Source: WTFY01 sp026713925
GTDB taxonomy: Bacteria > Pseudomonadota > Gammaproteobacteria > UBA4575
Length of the DNA: 64,000 nucleotides
Direction of reading: 5' to 3'
Assembly: GCA_963662355.1 (NCBI GenBank)
Contig: OY759361.1
Location: 1,798,001 to 1,862,000, forward strand
Shown: in pieces, positions 16,503-25,086 of the stretch
Numbering within the stretch: position 1 is the first letter of the stretch
Layout: each line of letters starts with the position of its first letter
Made by a program: the position numbers and the translations under genes
Notes under the pieces: model-generated
Told to the model about the DNA's origin: nothing
The model's input: only the letters and a program-made list of their open reading frames with translations
The model's database searches: none

Positions 16503-18776
16503 TCACAAAGATACGGCTGTTTTATCATCTTCCTCGCTAGCAGATCCTTCATCAGTATCTGAAGTGCGATAAGCCTCAGGCTTGAGTGGCAAGGCAACAA
16601 TCATCTCAGTGTATTCACCTTCCTTAGTGTTTACACGGAATTCACCTCCGTGTTGCCGCACAATGTCATTGGACATCGATAGTCCAAGACCCGTTCCCTG
16701 GTCTGGGGGCTTAGTTGTGTAAAAGGGATTAAAAATGCGCTCCAATGCAGATTCTGGAATGCCGTTCCCATTATCACGAACATGTACTTCAACATGATCT
16801 TCAAATTGATGTGTGCTCAGCTTAAGCGTTGGCTGATAAACGGTTCGTGCACTTCCTGCTGGAGCTGAACTGCGTCTAGCCCTATAGAGTTTGTTTGCCA
16901 TAGGATGAGAATCCTTTGGCGTCTCACTTGTAGCGGTTGCCAGCGTTTTCCTTTTTTCATCTGTCGCATAGCATGCATTAGTCACCAAGTTCAGGAATAC
17001 CCGGCCCAAGTCTTGTGGTTGTACGGTAATTTCAACTATGTCTGGAGAATAATCTTCCTGAATTTCCAACTGAAATTCGGTATCGACAGCTCGAGCGCTA
17101 TGAAACGCAAGCCAAGCATGCTCATTCAGTAATATGTTTAGGTCTGTTGGCTGCCACTCTCCACCACCACGACCCATCTTAAGCATGTCCATCACAATCC
17201 TGTTTGCTCGCTTGCCATGCTCGGAAATGCGTTTTAAGTTACCAGTCAGATCTTCAGCTATTTCCTCAACTAATTCTGGATCATAATCTTCCTCAGATTC
17301 CACATCTCCCTTGTTTTTAGCCACTTCCTCCAGAAGTTCTTCCAGCAGCTCTTGTGAAACATCCGAAAAGTTCATGATAAAATTCATTGGGTTTTTTATC
17401 TCATGTGCGACTCCCGCCGTTAGTTGACCCAGTGCTGCAAGCTTTTCACGCATGACAATCTGGTCCTGGGCACGTCCCAATTCATCGTTCGTATGGGCAA
17501 GTTCCTCATTCTTTTCTTTCAGTTCATCTGCAAGCATTTCCACAAGATTAAGACGCTGCACTTCCAATGCATTATTACGGAACACTTCAAGCGCTTTAGC
17601 TAATTGGGCAATTTCATCGTTACCATCAATTTTGACGGCAAATTCCAAGTTGCCATCGGCCATCTGGCGCATTTGATTCGATACCCGGCTTAGGCGACGA
17701 ATCAAACGACGTTGCACAATCAACCAACCAACCAAAATTGCGCCACTTATTGCAACAATATTCACAATCAACAGCAACGTCTCACTGGTATCCGTTACCG
17801 TGGTTGCTTGGCTTGCCATCTCTTCTGCAACCAAACTAGAGTCATCGACGACACTTTCTACTCGTGCTACAACGTCAATTCCCAAGACTTGATTGTCGTT
17901 AAGCAAGGCTGATAATTCATCATTAACACTAAGCTCCCTGCTGCGAAGATCAAATCCGTTGTTCTCTCTTCTGCCGATTGAGAGCAGGTCATCAAAAGCC
18001 AAAGACAAACGGCTGTGAAGAAAACTGTCTTCAAGGGCATCAAGCGAACGGCTGACACTGCCAGTTGTAGCTTCGAATCTTTCCCGCAGTGGCTCAAGCA
18101 AGGCCGGGTCCATAACTGTAAATGCAGCAGCAAGCAGCTGTGTTGCAATTGCAGCCGCTTCGCGGAGCTCAACTAAACGACGATAGGTCATGAATTCCAG
18201 CTCAGAAAAATGTGCCGAGCGGGATGATTGCGTTTCATCGAGAGACCTATAACCAGTAATCGTATAGAACATTTGATCATCAATTTCGTTGATAAGAATT
18301 GATGTCAATTTACTTTGAGCAATCTGAAGTTCGTCTCTCAGGCTGAGGTTACTTTGATGGAGGTCAAAACGTTCCTTGACAAGTACCTTAACTTGCTCAA
18401 TGTTCTCGATAATGCCAACACCACCAGACTGAATTTGCCGAGCACGTTCATCATCTTTCTGGTTTTCCATCATAATGGAAAGCTGTGCTCTGAATGCATC
18501 TGCTTGCCAACCAATCGTTGCAGACATGGTCTCAAACTGCTCAGGTGTACTAGCAGCTAGACGTGGTGCGGCAGCAACAAGTGCAGATGTTTGCTGGGCA
18601 ATTGCAAATGCAGATGTCATTTCTGGTACATTCTTTTCACTAATATTGCGCTGAAGTTCACCTATAATGTTAAGAAAGAATAGAGCAAGCAAGCTGATTA
18701 TTATGATTAGTACAACAGCACCACCGAAACTTGTATAAAGCTGAGTTGAAATTCGATTCAAAAGTTTAGATGCCAT
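16503..18776 (-). CDS. Membrane sensor histidine kinase with TorS-like periplasmic domain
   Basis: 757 residues. Membrane helix 1 at about 15-38, a ~290-residue mainly helical periplasmic domain, helix 2 at about 333-354, HAMP at about 355-405, then a coiled segment. The DHp helix has the phospho-acceptor H458 in GVAHEIKNP. A ~40-residue acidic insert (about 478-512) lies within DHp. The ATPase domain has N600 (NLVTNACYA), DNGNGIP at 668-674 and GTGLGLS at 694-700. Between N and G1 boxes there is an unusual ~55-residue Ser/Thr/Ala/Arg-rich insert. There is no receiver on the protein; the obvious partner is the receiver-PP2C protein of this operon. It directly follows the binding-protein gene, as in torT/torS pairings. 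Confidence 0.9.
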   Translation of the reverse strand: MASKLLNRISTQLYTSFGGAVVLIIIISLLALFFLNIIGELQRNISEKNVPEMTSAFAIAQQTSALVAAAPRLAASTPEQFETMSATIGWQADAFRAQLSIMMENQKDDERARQIQSGGVGIIENIEQVKVLVKERFDLHQSNLSLRDELQIAQSKLTSILINEIDDQMFYTITGYRSLDETQSSRSAHFSELEFMTYRRLVELREAAAIATQLLAAAFTVMDPALLEPLRERFEATTGSVSRSLDALEDSFLHSRLSLAFDDLLSIGRRENNGFDLRSRELSVNDELSALLNDNQVLGIDVVARVESVVDDSSLVAEEMASQATTVTDTSETLLLIVNIVAISGAILVGWLIVQRRLIRRLSRVSNQMRQMADGNLEFAVKIDGNDEIAQLAKALEVFRNNALEVQRLNLVEMLADELKEKNEELAHTNDELGRAQDQIVMREKLAALGQLTAGVAHEIKNPMNFIMNFSDVSQELLEELLEEVAKNKGDVESEEDYDPELVEEIAEDLTGNLKRISEHGKRANRIVMDMLKMGRGGGEWQPTDLNILLNEHAWLAFHSARAVDTEFQLEIQEDYSPDIVEITVQPQDLGRVFLNLVTNACYATDEKRKTLATATSETPKDSHPMANKLYRARRSSAPAGSARTVYQPTLKLSTHQFEDHVEVHVRDNGNGIPESALERIFNPFYTTKPPDQGTGLGLSMSNDIVRQHGGEFRVNTKEGEYTEMIVALPLKPEAYRTSDTDEGSASEEDDKTAVSL

Positions 18777-18789
18777 ACCGCTTACTCTC

Positions 18790-20013
18790 TCAGTCCTGTC
18801 TTGTATTCAAGACATCAGTAAGCGTTGATACAGAGCTTAATGAGGTGATGGGTGCATATTGACCATCAGGTCCGATGACAGTTAAGAACACACGGTCTGA
18901 ACCTTGATTGTCATCTTTTCCATATCGCAATATGAAGCCATCCAAATTAATTTCATTACCAGTCCTCAGCACAGAATCAATACATACTCGATCAATTTGC
19001 TTCCCACAGCGCTCTACCACATAAATTGCCAAACGACCTGCCAAATATCCTTCAAATGAAATAAAACCGGGTACTGATTTCGGATCATATGCTTTCAGTG
19101 CTGCGCGATATGACGTAGAAGCATGCACCGCACTTCCTGTAGGAAAAGGTACAACCTGTGTGACTAAGACTCCAGACCCCTGACTGCCTAGTTCATTTGC
19201 CAATGCAATGCTACCAACAAATGATAGTGTCATGAAAACAGAATTCATCTCAAGACGGCGAGCCCATTTGATGAACGTTGCGGTAGGTTTATATGGACCT
19301 ACAATAATCACGGCATCCGGTGCTGTAGCACGCAGGTCAATAAGTGCTGTTTTCACCGCTACTGTATTACGGGGGAATACCCCCATACCAACTGCCGTTA
19401 GCTTGCGACGTTCCAGGGCATTCAGGACCCCCTGCAAACCAGCACGACCAAATGAATCATCCTGATAAAGTATGGCAATACGATTGATTCCAAGATCAAC
19501 TGTCAACCGCTCGACCATCTCCTCTGTCTCTTGATAGTATGAGGCTCGAAGGTTGATGACTGTATGACGTGCGCTATCCCGCAGATATGCTGCACCAGTC
19601 ATGGGTGCCATGTACGGTACATCATGTGCCTCTGCAACAGGTACTGCAGATTGGGAAGTAGGAGTCCCCACTGCACCGATGAGTGCAAAAATGCCCGTAT
19701 CTATTAGTTGCTGTGTATTAAAAATTGCTGCTTCAGGCTCATATGCGTCATCCAATGATTGCAGTTCCAGACGGCGTCCATTGACTCCGCCTGAGTCATT
19801 TTTTTCTTTAAATGCAGCAAGTATTCCACTCCGCATACTTTTACCAAGTTCTGCAGCCGGCCCGCTGAAGGCAGCAGACTGCCCAAACAAAATACGTTCA
19901 CTAGAAACACCTGGAGTAATAGAAATTTTTTCCTTGACATCACCAGACGCAACACTTGCCAGCAACAAGCTTACCAAAGTGGCAAACACTTTTTTGAAAG
20001 AGGATCTGCTCAC
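18790..20013 (-). CDS. Periplasmic ligand-binding protein (branched-chain amino-acid type)
   Basis: 407 residues: signal peptide (ATLVSLLLASVASG) then a type I periplasmic-binding fold (Peripla_BP_6, LivJ-like). The family opening ILFGQSAAFSGPAAELG is followed by an IGAVGTPTSQSAVPVAEAH ligand-site stretch and the ILYQDDSFGRAGL hinge. No ABC permease or ATPase genes are near; the gene instead lies between the anti-sigma-type kinase and the sensor kinase. It therefore probably serves as the sensing subunit for the kinase, as TorT does for TorS, rather than as a transporter part. Start is GTG, 13 bases after the previous stop. Confidence 0.88.
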   Translation of the reverse strand: MSRSSFKKVFATLVSLLLASVASGDVKEKISITPGVSSERILFGQSAAFSGPAAELGKSMRSGILAAFKEKNDSGGVNGRRLELQSLDDAYEPEAAIFNTQQLIDTGIFALIGAVGTPTSQSAVPVAEAHDVPYMAPMTGAAYLRDSARHTVINLRASYYQETEEMVERLTVDLGINRIAILYQDDSFGRAGLQGVLNALERRKLTAVGMGVFPRNTVAVKTALIDLRATAPDAVIIVGPYKPTATFIKWARRLEMNSVFMTLSFVGSIALANELGSQGSGVLVTQVVPFPTGSAVHASTSYRAALKAYDPKSVPGFISFEGYLAGRLAIYVVERCGKQIDRVCIDSVLRTGNEINLDGFILRYGKDDNQGSDRVFLTVIGPDGQYAPITSLSSVSTLTDVLNTRQD

Positions 20014-20026
20014 CGCTGTACTTTTG

Positions 20027-20443
20027 CTAGATTTTCTTGACCATAGTCAGGTGATTCCGGGCATTGTCACGTTTGTAGCGCAACTCGGTCATCATTTGCT
20101 TTGCCAGCATAATACCTGCCCCACCGATACCACGTTCTTCGAGTGAGCTATCGATATCAGGGTCAGGCGCATCATGTAGCGGGTCAAAAGGACACCCATC
20201 ATCTATGATCTCTACAGTTATGGTTTCACCATCTTTTGAAAGTATAATCTTAACCTCATGCTCTTGTTCATCATCATGGGCATAGCTGACCACATTGGTG
20301 AAAAGTTCCTCCAGCGAAAGCTGTATCTGAAACAACGCTTCAGGTGGGAAATTCTGTTGTTCGGAAAATTCTTCAAGTGCCGCCTCAATTGTCCGAATCT
20401 CTTCCAAACGGTTTGAAACGATCAACGTGCGTGAATTTTGCAT
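20027..20443 (-). CDS. RsbW-like anti-sigma-type serine kinase (HATPase_c_2)
   Basis: 138-residue stand-alone GHKL ATPase. The N box SLEELFTNVVSYAH has N50; the G1 box is DDGCPFDP (81-88) and the G2 loop GIGGAGIML (105-113). Such proteins phosphorylate STAS partners on Ser and, when free, bind a sigma factor or another target. It sits 15 bases after the PP2C gene in the same operon. Its targets should be the two STAS proteins encoded next door. No sigma factor gene is present in the window, so what it holds in check is unknown. Confidence 0.9.
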   Translation of the reverse strand: MQNSRTLIVSNRLEEIRTIEAALEEFSEQQNFPPEALFQIQLSLEELFTNVVSYAHDDEQEHEVKIILSKDGETITVEIIDDGCPFDPLHDAPDPDIDSSLEERGIGGAGIMLAKQMMTELRYKRDNARNHLTMVKKI

Positions 20444-20458
20444 TTCACCAACCTCTGA

Positions 20459-21616
20459 CTAAGTAACTCGCAAAACAAGGCAGGTTATATCATCAGATTG
20501 CGGACTGTCTCCAACGAACTTTTTGACTGAGCTGAAAACCGTATCTGTAACTTCCTTGGCATCCCCGAAAGTCCCTTCCCGAAATATTTGGCAAAACCTG
20601 TCCATTTCGAACAACTCGCTATCTGATTTTTCTGCCTCCGACACTCCGTCAGTATAAAACACAATCATGGAGCCTGATTCAAGAGCAACAGTATTTTCCC
20701 TATATTCAAATTCCTCTGTCACCCCCAAGGCAATTCCACCTGTCGCTTCCAATAACTCAATTGACAGATCCGGTTTGACAATGACCGGAGGATTATGTCC
20801 ACCATTTGAGTACACGAGTTCTTTTGTAGAAGGGTCATAGATGCCATACAAAAGGGTTACAAATGTCATGGCATCATTGTCTTCTGCCAACATCGCATTT
20901 ACCTGTTTGAGCACGGAAGAAGGGGAAGCGGAAGTTGCTGCACAAGCTTTCAACAAGGTACGACTAGCCATCATAAACATTGCCGCAGGTACTCCTTTAT
21001 CTGAAACATCAGCAATTACAACGCCAACCCTGCCATCAATGAATTCATATATGTCAAAGAAATCACCCCCTACAGAACGAGCCGGAACCATGCTCGCGTA
21101 CAGATCAAACTCTTTTTTAGTTGGAAAGGTTGTAGGAAGAATGCTCTGCTGCATCTTTCGTGCAACACCCAGTTCATTCTGGAGAGCTATAAGCTTGTCA
21201 CGTGTACTCAGTGCTTCGCGCCATAGTGTAAGATTTTCGATCGTGCGCTCAATAGTAACCTTCAAGTCCGTAAAGTCGATCGGCTTAGTAACGAAATCAA
21301 ATGCTCCGCGATTCATCGCAGTCCGAATATTATCCATATCACCGTATGCAGAAACCATTACTGCACGAATGTCTGGGTTCACTTCCGGTATTTGCGCCAA
21401 CAGCGTCAACCCATCCATTACAGGCATATTGATATCGGATAGAACAATGTCAAACCCGCTATCAGCACGCAGGCGTTCAAGAGCTTCCGCACCGTTGTGT
21501 GCAAACTCAAACTCATAACGACCACGGCGTATTTCCCGCCGCATTTTCTGCACCATGAGATGCTGTAAATCTACTTCGTCATCAACAACTAGGATTCGTA
21601 CTTTTATGTCACTCAC
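20459..21616 (-). CDS. Response regulator with PP2C (RsbU/SpoIIE) phosphatase output
   Basis: 385 residues. Receiver domain (about 6-125) has the acidic pair D12-D13, phospho-acceptor D61 (LSDINMP), S89 and K111 (TKPID). A helical linker follows, then a PP2C-SpoIIE domain with metal-binding blocks VGGDFFD, IADVSDKG, SNGGHNPP and FYTDGV, and the ending SDDITCLVLRV. Predicted role: when phosphorylated by the operon's sensor kinase, it dephosphorylates the STAS proteins. First gene of the operon. It resembles HsbR and CrsR regulators of other gammaproteobacteria, but here the HATPase is a separate protein. Confidence 0.92.
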   Translation of the reverse strand: MSDIKVRILVVDDEVDLQHLMVQKMRREIRRGRYEFEFAHNGAEALERLRADSGFDIVLSDINMPVMDGLTLLAQIPEVNPDIRAVMVSAYGDMDNIRTAMNRGAFDFVTKPIDFTDLKVTIERTIENLTLWREALSTRDKLIALQNELGVARKMQQSILPTTFPTKKEFDLYASMVPARSVGGDFFDIYEFIDGRVGVVIADVSDKGVPAAMFMMASRTLLKACAATSASPSSVLKQVNAMLAEDNDAMTFVTLLYGIYDPSTKELVYSNGGHNPPVIVKPDLSIELLEATGGIALGVTEEFEYRENTVALESGSMIVFYTDGVSEAEKSDSELFEMDRFCQIFREGTFGDAKEVTDTVFSSVKKFVGDSPQSDDITCLVLRVT

Positions 21617-21776
21617 TTAGAACCTCATCCTGAACGCTTAGGTCAGTAGCATTGATAGTGTGTGCTCGCTAGCCGCATATAATACAAAACATACCAGCAC
21701 GGAAAATGCACGCTGATTTATACCGAATTCAACGAGTGTTGCTAGTATACTCAACTATTAAAAAACTAAAACTATT

Positions 21777-21823
21777 AATACCAAGAAATGATAGGCACAC
21801 TGGTCGAATGCAGTACTTGGTAT
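21777..21823. promoter_or_regulatory. Inverted repeat upstream of partner-switch operon
   Basis: ATACCAAG (21778-21785) and CTTGGTAT (21816-21823) form a perfect 8-base inverted repeat with a 30-base centre, 160-210 bases upstream of the operon's first ATG. Two half-sites about 38 bases apart could be bound by a looping dimer. Function is inferred only from position. The surrounding 21617-21950 region is A-T-rich and has no gene. Confidence 0.3.
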
Positions 21824-21959
21824 AACCAACCAATCAGTCATCAAAACAATATTGCAATCAATTATGTTAGCTACTTGTCACATACACATCTGGTAAGCAT
21901 CCTGCAACGATAAGAGCAATTGCTATGAGCAACCGAGCTGATTCACATCAATGTCGAGT

Positions 21960-22535
21960 GAGCCATGCTGTCAACAAATACAACCTTGGATGCTATGAAT
22001 CCCGCTACAGGAAAGCTATCAGTCCCGTAACAATGGACAACGCAGAAGATGTAGATAAAGCCGTTGCTGCGACGCAAACGGCATTTAATTCCTTTCACAA
22101 ACCTCGTGCGAAGAACAAATTGAACTATTCGGAAAAGTCATCAACCGATATAAAGCTCGTATGGCAAAATTGCTGCTATAACTAAGTGAAGAAATGGATG
22201 CGCCTAGAAGTCTTGCCAACGAAACACAAGCACCGATGGGATTGAATCACTTTACAGCAACCCTTGATGTTCTTTGCGAATACAAACTTGAAGAAACCAC
22301 CGGCACTTCCTGCATCATTCGTGAACCAGCAGGCATTTATGGGTTCATTACTCCATGGAATTGACCGATCAATCAGATTACGTGCAAGACTGCTTCAGTA
22401 TGAGCGGCAGACTGTATAATGTGCCTGAAGCTTTCTGAAATTACCCTATTTACTGAAGTTCTGAATGCTAGCGATGTACCCGCACGCAACTGCCTGAGAA
22501 TTCAGTCAAGATGGGCCAGACTTGTCCTGAATAGG
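21960..22535 (+). pseudogene. Decayed aldehyde dehydrogenase, N-terminal part only
   Basis: Fragments of an NAD-dependent aldehyde dehydrogenase appear in shifting frames: MNPATGKLSVP, DVDKAVAATQTAFNSF, ELFGKVINRYKARMAKLL, EEMDAPRSLANETQAP and EPAGIYGFITPWN. The last is followed by a TGA replacing the usual Trp, then PINQITCK, LKLSEI and NASDVPA. At least two frame changes and several stops are present. The catalytic Cys and Glu region and the whole C-terminus are absent, so it cannot be functional. Similarity remains clear, so inactivation is fairly recent. Confidence 0.85.
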
Positions 22536-22553
22536 TTTCCCATACAGGTGCAA

Positions 22554-23690
22554 CTATAAGTTATCCAAAATTGTGCGCTTCACTGAGTCTAGCTGTGCAT
22601 CGATGGTCACAAGCATGGCATTACTTTGCTTTATCGCAATATCGGGATCCTTCAAGCCATGGCCTGTCAACGTACATACTACAGTACTGTTATCCGGGAT
22701 ATTACCCTGCTCAATATCACGCAATGCACCAGCAACCGCAGTTGCCGAAGCCGGCTCACAAAATATGCCTTCGTTTTCTGCCAGTAGCTTTTGTGTAACC
22801 AAGATTTGGTCATCAGGGAATGAATAAAACCATCCATCTGATTCTTTTATTGTAGCTTGGGCAAAATCCCAGCTTTGCGGGTGACCAATGCGTATTGCTG
22901 TAGCTACCGTTTCCGGCTCATCAATCATCGCGCCCTTTATAAAAGGTGCAGCCCCTGTAGCCTGATATCCAAGCATCTTGGGCCTCAATGTCGTTTTGGG
23001 TGAAGTTATAAATGAACAGTCTCCATCACAAAAGCCACAAGCATGCGTCACATTACTGTTGCTCGTGGCAGCAAGTTCACAATACCCTGTCCAATGTGCT
23101 GAAATATTGCCCGCATTGCCTACCGGGATACAATGAAAGTCCGGGGCATCTCCCAATGCTTCCACAATTTCATACGAGGCCGTCTTCTGTCCCTGCAGAC
23201 GGTACGGGTTGATAGAGTTGACAATGTTTACCGGGGCTTCATTGGCAACTTCCTTTACAAGGCGCATACCGTCATCAAAATTACCACGTATTTGCAAGAT
23301 AATTGCCCCATGCATCATCGCCTGAGCAAGTTTACCCATAGCAATGTTACCGTCTGGGATCAGCACAAATGCTTTGATTCCTGCCCTTGCAGCATATGCG
23401 GCTGCAGATGCTGAAGTGTTACCCGTCGAAGCACAAATAATGGCTCGACTTCCTTCCGATACAGCTTGAGTAACTGCAACAGTCATACCCCGGTCTTTAA
23501 ATGAGCCAGTCGGATTCAGACCTTCAAATTTAAGATACAGCTTAATGCCCTTTCTGTTGGCCCATTCAAGATTACGGCATCGAACAAGTGGTGTATTTCC
23601 TTCACAAAGACTGATCACCTTGCAATCTTTCGCAAGAGGCAATATAGAGCGATAACGATCTATCAGACCAGTATAAAACCCTGTATCCAT
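22554..23690 (-). CDS. thrC: Threonine synthase
   Basis: PLP enzyme converting O-phosphohomoserine to threonine. 378 residues. The PLP lysine is K65 in NPTGSFKDRGM; the cofactor phosphate loop is PVGNAGNISAHW, and ASTGNTSASAAAYAARAG is the second hallmark. ATG start. It lies 13 bases after hom on the same strand, so hom-thrC form a threonine operon. The aspartokinase gene is not in the window. Confidence 0.95.
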   Translation of the reverse strand: MDTGFYTGLIDRYRSILPLAKDCKVISLCEGNTPLVRCRNLEWANRKGIKLYLKFEGLNPTGSFKDRGMTVAVTQAVSEGSRAIICASTGNTSASAAAYAARAGIKAFVLIPDGNIAMGKLAQAMMHGAIILQIRGNFDDGMRLVKEVANEAPVNIVNSINPYRLQGQKTASYEIVEALGDAPDFHCIPVGNAGNISAHWTGYCELAATSNSNVTHACGFCDGDCSFITSPKTTLRPKMLGYQATGAAPFIKGAMIDEPETVATAIRIGHPQSWDFAQATIKESDGWFYSFPDDQILVTQKLLAENEGIFCEPASATAVAGALRDIEQGNIPDNSTVVCTLTGHGLKDPDIAIKQSNAMLVTIDAQLDSVKRTILDNL

Positions 23691-23703
23691 ATCACATCCT
23701 ATC

Positions 23704-25014
23704 TCAAGAAAGTGTTTCCAATCGAATGCGGGTAATCCTGCTGGTTACTGTTGAAAGATCCTCCAGTTCAGCTATTGCGCGTTTCATATTTTGCTCATTT
23801 ACTTGGTGTGTCAGAATAACGATTGGCACACTGGTCGCACCAGCCTGCAGCTCCTTCTGTATGATAGCTTCAATGCTGATGGCGTGTACTGCAAATATTC
23901 GTGTAACGTCTGCCAGCACGCCTGGGCGGTCCACCACATGGATACGCAGATAATAGGCCGTTAAGACATCATCCATGGGCAGTACAGGTATGTCGGACAA
24001 GGCATCAGGCTGAAATGCCAAGTGCGGCACGCGATTTTCCGGATCGGTCGTCAGTGCGCGCACGACATCTATCAGGTCTGCCACTACTGCAGAGCCAGTA
24101 GGCTCTGCCCCTGCACCCGCACCATAATACAGGCTAGGCCCCAATGCATCAGCATTCACAATCACGGCATTCATTACACCATCCACATTAGCGATCAGAC
24201 GCCGGTGTGGGATCAGGGCGGGGTGCACCCTCAATTCAAGTCCGTTCGGGGTGCGTTTAGCAATCCCCAAATGTTTGATACGGTATCCCAGCTCCGAGGC
24301 ATAGGCGGCGTCCATTCTGGAAATTTCAGTAATACCTTCGGTATACACTTTTTCAAACTGTAGCGGTACACCAAACGCTACAGACGCAAGTATTGCTAGC
24401 TTGTGGGCCGCATCTGTACCCTGAATATCGAAAGTGGGATCTGCTTCTGCATAGCCTAATTGTTGTGCTTCCTTTAGCGCCTCATTGAAATCCCGACCCT
24501 TGTCGCACATCTCGGTCAGAATAAAATTGCCAGTACCGTTGATAATCCCTGCCAGCCATCGAATAGAATTGGCTGCCAAGCCCTCACGCAATGCCTTGAT
24601 AATCGGGATCCCCCCCGCAACGGCCGCCTCAAAAGCAACAGTTACTCCCTTTTCCTGCGCACGCAGAAAAATTTCATTACCATGAAATGCAATAAGCGCT
24701 TTATTTGCCGTGACAACATGCTTGCCATGATCGAGTGCTTTGAACACCAGTTCACGCGCCTCATCTGTTCCACCCATTAACTCAAGGACAATCTCAACGT
24801 CTGTATTACTGACAACTTGATTTGGGTCAGTAGTAAGTGCCACATCAGTTACGTCACAGGCGCGTTGTTTTTTTAAATCCTGAACACACGCCGTGGATAT
24901 TCGGATACCACGGCCAGCACGCCGGGCAATTTCATCTGCATTGCGCTGCAAAATATTTGCGACACCGCTGCCAACAGTGCCCAAACCGAGCACACCAACT
25001 TTAACTGCTTCCAA
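23704..25014 (-). CDS. hom: Homoserine dehydrogenase with ACT domain
   Basis: NAD(P)-dependent reduction of aspartate semialdehyde to homoserine. 436 residues: nucleotide-binding GLGTVGSGV at 10-18, catalytic core with AFEAAVAGGIPIIKALREGL and GIINGTGNFILT, and a C-terminal ACT domain (about 355-430) with YYLRIHVVDRPGVLADV, which usually gives threonine feedback. Start TTG is supported by AGGA eight bases upstream. Monofunctional, as in most gammaproteobacteria outside the enterics. Confidence 0.95.
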   Translation of the reverse strand: MEAVKVGVLGLGTVGSGVANILQRNADEIARRAGRGIRISTACVQDLKKQRACDVTDVALTTDPNQVVSNTDVEIVLELMGGTDEARELVFKALDHGKHVVTANKALIAFHGNEIFLRAQEKGVTVAFEAAVAGGIPIIKALREGLAANSIRWLAGIINGTGNFILTEMCDKGRDFNEALKEAQQLGYAEADPTFDIQGTDAAHKLAILASVAFGVPLQFEKVYTEGITEISRMDAAYASELGYRIKHLGIAKRTPNGLELRVHPALIPHRRLIANVDGVMNAVIVNADALGPSLYYGAGAGAEPTGSAVVADLIDVVRALTTDPENRVPHLAFQPDALSDIPVLPMDDVLTAYYLRIHVVDRPGVLADVTRIFAVHAISIEAIIQKELQAGATSVPIVILTHQVNEQNMKRAIAELEDLSTVTSRITRIRLETLS

Positions 25015-25086
25015 CCTTATGATCCTTATATGCGGAATTAAAAATGTAAGATCTTGAAGAAACTCATGGTTTTGTTCACTATATAC

